NCBI GenBank assembly: GCA_027924585.1
Contig: BSBM01000140.1
Coordinates: 6,960,001 to 7,024,000, forward strand
Direction of reading: 5' to 3'
DNA length: 64,000 bases
DNA from: Larix kaempferi
Taxonomy: Eukaryota > Streptophyta > Pinopsida > Pinales > Pinaceae
Both the position numbers and the translations under genes were made by a program. Positions 56,906 through 64,000 of the stretch are shown one piece after another (position 1 is the first letter of the stretch; each line of letters starts with the position of its first letter). The notes beneath the pieces were generated by a model. That model saw only the letters and a list, made by a program, of their open reading frames with translations, did no database searches and was not told where the DNA came from.

Positions 56906-58842
56906 AATAGGAAGGGGATGGTGTGGATGGGTGTAACACCAATGTGACTGGGGATCAATGGTGGTGGACCACCGGACGTTTGCGTATTCTGCGAAAGAGT
57001 ACAGAGGTTTGCGACTTGGGTCTCCGGTGACGGTGGTGGAATGGCCTGGAATGTAGAGGTCATTGGTGTATCCAAATAAAGTCCGGGTGCCACAGAAGAC
57101 ACAAAGGAGGTAACTGCACTAGAAGCGGGTTGTTCAATCATGGGAAGAACATTCTCCGGTGCTGCAGGGGCGTTGGGATCATAGTAGGTGAGTTGGTCAA
57201 TTTTGACCACGCGTCCCTCGTGGGGGAACATCATGGTGCGGAAAACGGAGGAGGCGACCGCTTTCATGGCGTACATGTAACTGCGGCCAAGTAAAAGGTT
57301 ATAGTCGAGCTGGGCGTTAATGACCTCTATGTCGATGAGCACAGTTTTCCCACCTAATTGGACGGGTACCTTGGGTAATAAACCTTGAGGTTGAGCTGAC
57401 CGGCCGTCGTAGGCCCGCAAGGCAGTGGTGGATTGCTGGAGAGCAGGGGATCCCAACTTCTGCCAAACAAAAGTGGACATGACGCATGTGGAGGCACCCT
57501 CGTCGATGATACATCGATGGATGACAAGATTCCGAATAGAAACGGAAACTTGGACTACTATGGTAGAAGGCAGCCGTGGTTCAGATTGGTCTAAATCAAA
57601 GGTCATCAAGTTCGAATCATTTGGGTCAGTCGCCCCAATGGCGGAAAGTAAAGTCTTGCACTGAGTAGGACAGGTTTTTAAGACTTCTAACGCAGACATG
57701 GCTGCGGGAGATTGAGCTAAGTCATCTACAATGTTGTAGTTGGACGCAGCCCGTGCATTGGGGTTGTTGTTGATTCGGCGTAGGGGAAAGCGAGGTGCTT
57801 TAGAAGCGCCGTCGAGTGGAACCTGAGGGATACGCAATGTTTGATCAGTGGGATGAGCACTAGTATCCTTTTCAGCGGGGGGGGCTTCAGCAGTCGGTCC
57901 GTATTGGTTTCGACGGGTTTGGATATTGACGTCGGCAGTGGACATCATCAATAAGTGGTGGGTGCCTGAATCAAACATGGGTTGGTCAGGAGCTGCGTAG
58001 GTAATTTGTTGTGGTTGCACGTTGCCCTGTGGGGGGGCTAACGGCTGAGTGTTCACCACTCCTTGTGTTGGAAAGGGATTTTGTAGTACCAAAGGTTGTT
58101 GTGGAGGTGGTGGGGGGTTGGGTGGTGGCTGAGGAGCCGCCTGCCCTTGACGATGGGCGTCATTTGTCCATAGTTGTTGAGCTCGCTCGAGATGTGGGAA
58201 AGCGTGGGTATAGTGGCCATAGACACCGCAAATGGAACAAGGATGGTTTGTTCGTAAATTAGCATTTTTGGGTTGCTTAGGTGGCCGATCAGGATTCTGA
58301 TGAGCGGGCGCCGCGTTATTTTCTTGCGGAGGATGGGTAGGTTGTGGAGCTTGGTTACGGTTTTGATTGTTTCCACGGTTGCGTCCTCTTCCGCGGTTTG
58401 GTTGCCCACCCTGGTTGCGTTGGTTATTTTGGTATTGGGGCTGATGTTGTTGTGCGTACACATGCCCTTGAGCATTGGGGGGATTATGAGGAGCCGCAGG
58501 TGCGGGAGCAGGTTGCGGTGGATAGTACGCAGGTGGAGCTGGAGGTGGTCCAGTTGCCTGCTGGGGTTGTTGGTACCCCTGAGCTGGTGGAGGTGTGAGG
58601 TTAGCCGGTGCAACCGGTTGTGGGTAATGCATGGGCTGTTGTTGGAACTGCATGGGGTTTTGTACCGTAGGTTGAGCATAGTATGTAGGGGGTACATATG
58701 CTGATGGCGCTTGGCCATAACAATGTTGTGGACAAGAGGGTCCATGAACGTGATGGGTCTGGTTTGTTGGAGCATAAGAAGTTGTCGCCCCGGAACTAGA
58801 TGTAGCCCTAGAAAGGTCTGGGGCGGGCATGGTGCTCACCAT
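56906..58842 (-). pseudogene. Gypsy B: Gag C-terminus, zinc knuckle and protease
   Basis: Pro/Gln/Tyr-rich start with an Arg/Asn-rich stretch (RGRGRNRGNN), then knuckle CSICGVYGHYTHAFP near 58230 in which the last Cys is Phe (the gypsy A copy has Cys). A linker and the aspartic protease follow: IIDEGASTCVMS with catalytic Asp near 57510, GGKTVLIDIEVI, LDYNLLLGRSYMYAM, SSVFRTMMFPHEG. The DEG triplet in place of DSG/DTG is typical of this plant Tat-like group as far as I know. The protease would cut Gag-Pol in particles. The frame is open from a TGA near 58934 to the copia C insertion at 56905 and continues at 49225. Confidence 0.88.
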
Positions 58843-58932
58843 ACTGAAAGGTTTTGCTTGCGGTGTAATTTGGCCAATAATGCCATCAGCGGCATGTGAT
58901 GCCCCCGGTGTGTCACCGCGTGCAGAGTCACC

Positions 58933-60375
58933 TCATGGGGCGTCAGGTATGATTGTGTATAGGTAACCTGACTGGGCATAGATAAGATCAAACTGTTGGG
59001 CCTTAAGGATGGCCTCCTCCTCAGACTGGGGTCTTTCAGATGCTACATCCTTCACAATGAGAGGAAGGAGGGATTTAAGGAACCAGTCTAAAAAGATTCG
59101 GTCGTCTAATTTGATCTTGCATAGGCTTCGGCGCCGACGCCAATCATGAATATGGTCAGTGATATGCGTGGCTGTGTTCTGTCTGCAAGAAAGTAGGATC
59201 TCGACGCCCGCATCGTAGCGGACAGGTAGCTGGAAGAATTGTAGAAAGGTCGAGGCAAGGGAGGTAAATGTGGAATGCATCCCATGGGGTTGCTCGATGT
59301 ACCATTTGGCTGCGGAGCCAGTGAAGGTGCGTTGTAAAAGCCGTAGGTGGATTGAGTCATCCACTATGGAGTTGGAGGAACACCATAAATGGAAGGACAT
59401 GATGTGATTTTGGGGGTCTTCTCCAGCCTTTCCCTCAAACTTAGGGATGTCAGAAGGAAGCTTAGTGGGCATATGGGGCCAAGCAGGATCATGTCTGATG
59501 GGGTCATTTGTGAGCCTAGCTAAATCTGGCAGGTTGAGACTTGCCATGTATGGTAGACTAGCGGATGTGGTGACCGGAACTGGGACCTGCCTAGCCATTG
59601 TGGTATGGTGTAGGGGTCCAGTAGCGCCTATAGGTATGCTAGGTATGGAGGGTATGTGTCCTCCAAAAGGTGTGGCCTGATATGGGTTAGCGCTCCCAAG
59701 TGCAACTTGGGTTACACTTGGGTTAGGAATCACACTAGGGATTCCTGGTATAGCACTGCCAAGTGCAACATGAGTTACACTTGGGTTAGGAATCGCACTA
59801 GGGATTCCTGGGATAACACTCCCAAGTGCAACAGGAGTTACACTTGGGTTAGGAATCGCACTAGGGATTCCTGGGATAGGTTTTGTGGAAACCGAAGGGG
59901 GTATGACCCCCATGCTGGGCATGCCCATGACAGGTGGTGGCCCTGTGCTAGGCATTCCTGAATGTGGAGTGTTACCCATATTGGGCATACCCAAGGGGGT
60001 GGTTGTTTCCGTTGATGGTACTACCGCAGAAGGGTCTGCGGATGTCTGACCTATGGTTAATGTAAATAGTGGATCAACTGGTGTTCCAGACATACTTGTG
60101 GTTGGTGGTAACTCGGTGGGGTTTTCGGATTCTACCTCCAAATCAAAGGTGAAGTGGGGTATGTCAGAATCGGATGACCGTCTAATTGATTGACGATGTG
60201 TCGAATCAAGGGATAATGCTCTGCGTCTATGACGTGGAGAGCCAAGTGGACTAAACTCTGGGAGTTCGCCCTGTAGACGATGAGAACGTCTAGAATTCTC
60301 AATGGTGAGAATATGTTTTTTATGTAAAAAATTTGTTTTAAGTATCAGGTGGTGATATGTATGTAAAAGACTCAA
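58933..60375 (-). CDS. Gypsy B Gag (capsid-like) reading frame
   Basis: Open for 480 codons. Order: a basic HRLQGE and RRRALSLDS region; a long GMP/IPGIP/NPSVT-type repeat region (~residues 125-250, three near-copies of a ~25-residue unit, e.g. VALGSAIPGIPS); then the Gag core (SLNLPDLARLTNDPIRHDP, IPKFEGKAGEDPQNH, FHLWCSSNS, QNTATHITDHIHDW, SEEEAILKAQQFDLIYAQSG). Gag builds the particle around element RNA. The frame has no early ATG: the first in-frame ATG is near 60093, yet the upstream 90 codons are conserved in gypsy A, so translation may begin on a spliced leader or a non-ATG codon. It ends at TGA just after IPDAP, where gypsy A reads on as HGDS. Confidence 0.85.
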   Translation of the reverse strand: MSLLHTYHHLILKTNFLHKKHILTIENSRRSHRLQGELPEFSPLGSPRHRRRALSLDSTHRQSIRRSSDSDIPHFTFDLEVESENPTELPPTTSMSGTPVDPLFTLTIGQTSADPSAVVPSTETTTPLGMPNMGNTPHSGMPSTGPPPVMGMPSMGVIPPSVSTKPIPGIPSAIPNPSVTPVALGSVIPGIPSAIPNPSVTHVALGSAIPGIPSVIPNPSVTQVALGSANPYQATPFGGHIPSIPSIPIGATGPLHHTTMARQVPVPVTTSASLPYMASLNLPDLARLTNDPIRHDPAWPHMPTKLPSDIPKFEGKAGEDPQNHIMSFHLWCSSNSIVDDSIHLRLLQRTFTGSAAKWYIEQPHGMHSTFTSLASTFLQFFQLPVRYDAGVEILLSCRQNTATHITDHIHDWRRRRSLCKIKLDDRIFLDWFLKSLLPLIVKDVASERPQSEEEAILKAQQFDLIYAQSGYLYTIIPDAP

Positions 60376-62130
60376 AACCCTAATGCAACCAAGGGTGCAA
60401 GAAGGGGAGTGAAAAAAGAAGGCTCAGGGAGTGAAAAAAGAAGGCTCACAGGCCAAAAAATCAATCCTCAAAAAATGCACTTATTCTAGCAGCTATGCTA
60501 CAATAAGTGGAGGAATGCAACAACTGGTCAGAATACCAACATGCAAGCGGCTCCTAGAAAAAATAGGTGTAACTAGACTCAAAAGGTGGTAAAGATCATG
60601 CAAACACCTAATCTAAAAGTATTGTGACTCAAAAAGACGATATCCTCTGCAAGGTGATGAAATCCAAGTCAGACAATATGAATGTTGAGACAACGGCTAG
60701 ATATCCCCCTACCGGGAGGGACACCGGGTAATCAATCCTAAAAGACAGGCTACTAGGATACTCCGTTCATGACGCGCGAGAAAAGGTAAATCTGCCGTTT
60801 GGTCCTTTGATCGCAATATCCCAATACAGGGATATCCCGAGAACTGCGAATGGTAGCCCTTCGGTTACTGAATGGGTTTCGGTATCCCACTCAGGCTTCC
60901 GGAACCATCCTCGCGACTTCAACCCTCCTAGGGGAGAGGCCTTCCCACAAACCGGTTGTGACCGCGCCAAAAAGTACTAAGAGATTTTAGCTCCCTAATT
61001 GGACAACTTCTATGTCTCAGATGTATGAACTGAGGGGTGTTATTGGAACACCTATCCCCCCAATACTACCTAGCTACAAGAATTCTTTTAGTGTTCCCCA
61101 AGTGGGGTTAAAAGTGTGTTCAAATTAAGGTACGTTTTAAGGCTTAGTTCAATTAAGTGATCGTGTGAGTGCACGTGAGGTGTTGTAAACTGAACTTGAA
61201 AAAATTAAATGCTTTAAGGGAAATTTTCAAAAAATAAAGGATTTTTTGAAAATAAAAAGCAAATATTTAAGACTTTTTTCACTAAAAGGAATTAATCTGC
61301 TTTTCAAAAAATAACTCAAAAAATAAAGGATTTCTTGGATTTATGAAAGCAAATAATAAACTCCTTTTTAAAAGAAATAAATGGATTTCTTCGTTTTAAG
61401 AAAAATTGCTAAGGGCAAGATCCTAAAGAGGTAAACAAGAAAAAATTTGAATCTAGATGAAAATGCAAAATGATTCTTTCTTTCACTTTCTTGAAAATTT
61501 TTAAAAAGATTTCTAGATATGCACTTTTAAATAGTAAAAAAAAATTTCAAAGCTGTAAAATATGCAGAATTTGATACTGTAAAAAATGTGCTATGGGCAG
61601 AAAGTACAGTAAAAAATATTTTTCAAAATCGGGATGGCCGAATGAAAAATTCAGCCGCGCGGGTTTTGGACGAACAACCGCGATGGGCCGCGCGGGTTTT
61701 GGACGAACAGTCGCGATGGACCGCGCGGGTTTTGGCCGCACAGTCGCGATGGACAGCGCGGGTTTTAGCTGCACAGTCGCGATGGACCGCGCGGGTTTTG
61801 GCCGCACAGTCGCGATGAGCAGCGCGGAAAAACGCAGAAAAGTCGCGATGGACCGCGCGACTGTCTGGAAAAAGGCCGCGATGGACCGCGCGGGAAAAGA
61901 CAGAAAAGTCGCGATGGACCGCGCGACTGTCTGTCAAAAAACCGCGAGGCGGAAGCTGTGCACGGAAACCGAGAAACGAACCCGAAAATTGAAAATTTTG
62001 GGCTGTTTATGGGGCCAAATCTCAGAGCAGCAATGGATCTGCTGTCTAAGATGGCAGATCTATGGATCTAAAGGTTAAAAACTCATAAAAACTAAGATTT
62101 AAAGGTAAAACTAGAGATCTAAAGTTCAAA
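60376..62130 (-). other. Gypsy B leader region
   Basis: Noncoding leader about 1.75 kb long, largely collinear with gypsy A 9381-11129. A 22-bp direct repeat GGGAGTGAAAAAAGAAGGCTCA occurs at 60405 and 60427. Long leaders are usual in Ogre/Tat elements, some with introns; no splice sites can be assigned with confidence. Confidence 0.7.
61650..61945. repeat. CG-rich palindromic repeat array in the gypsy B leader
   Basis: About nine units, mostly 33 bp, with CAGTCGCGATGGACCGCGCG and GGTTTTGG[CA]C. It is very CpG-dense within AT-rich leader. Frames on both strands (e.g. AMDRAGFGR repeats) are by-products. Confidence 0.9.
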
Positions 62131-62147
62131 CCAAAGCGGAGTCGCCA
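62131..62147 (-). other. Gypsy B primer-binding site
   Basis: Minus-strand TGGCGACTCCGCTTTGG, five bases from the 5' LTR; tRNA-Arg-type as in gypsy A and C. Confidence 0.75.
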
Positions 62148-62152
62148 AAAAC

Positions 62153-62880
62153 TGTTGGCCCGGTTTTGCAACCAGGCTTAGTGCTATGGGCACCTGCTAA
62201 CTAGTAGCAGCAGTTTCAATAGAAATAAAAACAATAAACTAAATAAACAATATTATTCATGGATCTAAGCAAGAATCTAAGCAAATAATTTAAACATTTC
62301 AAAATCAAGAACAAGAAACATAAGAAATAATTTTTTTGTATTGAAAAATGGGGGGCAAGCAAGTGCTTGCGATATTACCTTCAATGGTGAAGGTTGATGT
62401 TGAGCAACTCCCAAGATGAGTAGCTCCAAACTCCAAGAGGTCTCCTTCTCCAAGATTGCTTCAATGGCTAAAAGTGCTCAGGGGAGATTTCAGCAGCATA
62501 AGGATGAGATAATGGAAGGATGTGAAATGAGGAGCCCCTACCACCTTTTTATAGGTTTTGGTGGTGGGAGATACCATTTGTGGTTTTGTGGAAACCAAAT
62601 GGTATTGACCTACATGGTTTAGGTACTTTTCCCTCATTTTTCCTTTTTTGAATAAAAATAATATTTTAATTCCCTTTTTAATATTTTTGGGAATTTGGAC
62701 CCTTTTTGAGGGTTTTTTATGATTTTTTTTGGAAAAATAATCTTTTTTAATGGAAAAAGGGGTGTACTAAGGTCTTTTGGTGACCTTTTGTTGGTTTCAG
62801 AGGCTCATATGGTGGAAAAGTGGACAAATGGGTCATGTGAGTAAGGGAATGAGCTAGTGAGCACTTTTTAGGTGTTAACA
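62153..62880 (-). repeat. Gypsy B 5' LTR (728 bp)
   Basis: Pairs with 40972-41699, with two differences seen. It drives sense transcription toward gag on the minus strand. Confidence 0.95.
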
Positions 62881-62885
62881 CCTGT

Positions 62886-64000
62886 CACTGCATATAATTA
62901 ATTCCACACAAGGTTCAATGGTGATCTTGTAGGCCATGTAGTTCCAACATTCACAATTACAAGAAAAAGCTGGAGAACGAAAGAAGCATTCATGTACAAG
63001 GTTCTGCCTTTCTTTAGTGTGCTATCCTTCAAAAGATATGGTAAAAAAAATGAAGGGAAAGAAAAAAAAACACCATACACATAAACGAGTTTATGTTGCT
63101 TCCCAACAGAGGAATGCAAAGATGATAGGATAATTTAAAGCAAGAGGTAATGAACTTCATAGACCAAATGACATCAGTATTAAAGAGCATGGACATAAAT
63201 TACTCATGGAAACTAGCAAGTATATAAGGATTTCAAGAGATGGGTTGTTCACAACCCGTAAAAACTAGTGGAGGATGTGCTAATCTACAAATACGGAGGT
63301 CATACATGCACTACTACTATCAACTATGTGCTATCTTGGCATAACTCTGATTTATAATCGATATAGGTATGAATTGATATTTTTTGAAAAAGCTGTATGG
63401 AATCTAAATTTTGTCCAACTTCGTGAAGTCTAGTTGAAAGTTTGAGCTTTGAAATTTTTTTCTATAATAGATGACATGAACTCAACACTCTTTGTTGTAA
63501 TTGGATCTCTCCCTATCAGGAGTCATATAAATATAACTTTTTCATTTAAAAAATTGAAATTGAAAAAAAAATACTAAATTAGCATGAACAAAATTAAAAT
63601 TGAATAAAAAAGGATGACATAATCTAACCTATTTCAAATTTTCAAATAATTAAAAATGTCATTTAAAAAATGAAATTGAAAAAAAAAACTAAATTAGCAT
63701 GAACAAAATTAAAATTGAATACAAAAGGATGGCATAAGCTAACATGTTTCAGACAATGAAAAATGACATGCTAACTTATTTTTCACTATTATAAATTTCA
63801 TGAAGGGATAACATGCACCAAGTTGTAATAAGAAGAATAAGCATCATTATATGGGAAATTTCTTACATCACAACAAACTATACCAAGATGCATGTAACTG
63901 ATACAAAATTGAATCTAATACTAGCATGAGTCATAACCACACATGTTATATTTGCAATCTAGATCACTAGATACTAGCAAAGGGAAGTGAAGAGTTCACA
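62886..64000. other. AT-rich flank with a local duplication
   Basis: Continues the pre-insertion sequence left of gypsy B. No gene seen. A ~100-bp direct duplication (63542-63640 and 63660-63758) shares ACTAAATTAGCATGAACAAA and AAAAGGATG.CATAA.CTAAC. Confidence 0.6.

Larger units (their letters stand above)
40972..62880 (-). mobile_element. Gypsy B: Tat-like Ty3/gypsy element with antisense gene, carrying nested copia C
   Basis: Two 728-bp LTRs (40972-41699, 62153-62880), which I read as differing at two positions, and the duplication CCTGT (40967-40971, 62881-62885) give firm limits. Without copia C the element is about 14.2 kb. Minus orientation follows from the tRNA-Arg-type primer site at the right and AGGGGGCAAT at the left. 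Order in sense direction: leader, gag, zinc knuckle, protease, two more knuckles, reverse transcriptase, start of RNase H, [deletion], integrase tail, separate RNase H frame, repeats, antisense plant-mobile-domain gene, CG-rich palindromes, 149-bp repeats. Long size, the primer site and the second RNase H fit the Tat/Ogre group. Integrase loss and stops make it non-autonomous now. Confidence 0.92.

Noticed and set aside
58053-58775. 240-codon minus-strand frame (His/Leu-rich) overlapping the gypsy B Gag-Pro frame
   Set aside because: Shadow of the Pro/Gln-rich coding sequence in another frame; no motif and no support in gypsy A.
58930-58940. TGA between gypsy B gag and pro as a programmed readthrough signal
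   Set aside because: Gypsy A has a sense codon (CAT) at that place and gypsy C has its stop elsewhere, so it looks like a private mutation.
61593-62078. Open frames with AMDRAGFGR-type repeats in the gypsy B leader
   Set aside because: Generated by the 33-bp CG-rich repeat; the opposite strand is open too and gypsy A does not preserve one frame.

Overview
The window is plant nuclear DNA made almost entirely of nested retrotransposons. The evidence is Ty1/copia and Tat-like Ty3/gypsy LTR elements with plant-type primer-binding sites, an L1-type LINE tail carrying a plant-style RNase H, an eIF4G relative with plant features, and an antisense plant-mobile-domain gene. Element size, nesting and a general resemblance of the copia proteins to conifer-type sequences make a large-genome plant, perhaps a gymnosperm, my guess. 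The species is not established. There is no intact ordinary host gene.

Layout. (1) 1-28019: a Tat-like gypsy element (gypsy C, minus strand; one LTR at 27113-28019, the other off the left edge) is split by copia A (1399-23195, minus strand, target duplication AAAAG). Copia A is split twice: by gag-only gypsy A (3393-11872, minus, duplication GGACC) and by copia B (16408-22821, minus, duplication TCCTA). (2) 28020-40971: older sequence with a decayed gag-like reading frame, a GC-rich minisatellite, a 5'-truncated LINE (29875-31618, 12-bp target duplication), a tRNA-like relic, a LINE reverse-transcriptase scrap and an intron-bearing eIF4G pseudogene (about 33975-37650). (3) 40972-62880: gypsy B (minus, duplication CCTGT, about 14.2 kb without its insert), interrupted by copia C (49226-56905, plus, duplication AATAG). 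Copia C has an uninterrupted 1369-codon polyprotein and LTRs that I read as differing at 1 of 487 positions. (4) 62886-64000: AT-rich flank.

How the parts relate. Copia A and copia C have closely related LTRs. Copia A lacks gag, protease and integrase and could only have moved with enzymes from a relative such as copia C. Copia B shares copia A's gene-poor internal segment. Gypsy A is a gag-only derivative related to gypsy B, having lost protease in frame and all of reverse transcriptase. Gypsy B has lost most of RNase H and integrase, but carries a separate RNase H frame and an antisense, spliced plant-mobile-domain gene in its 3' region.

The most interesting signals are: a three-hairpin repeat module in the 3' noncoding part of the copia A/C family, whose stems are kept by paired changes; the antisense plant-mobile-domain gene with its own TATA box and intron inside gypsy B; a duplicated zinc knuckle on both sides of the gypsy B protease; CG-rich palindromic arrays shared by the two ends of gypsy B; and an Asp-to-Asn change at an integrase catalytic residue of the otherwise intact copia C. 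All comparisons were made by eye.
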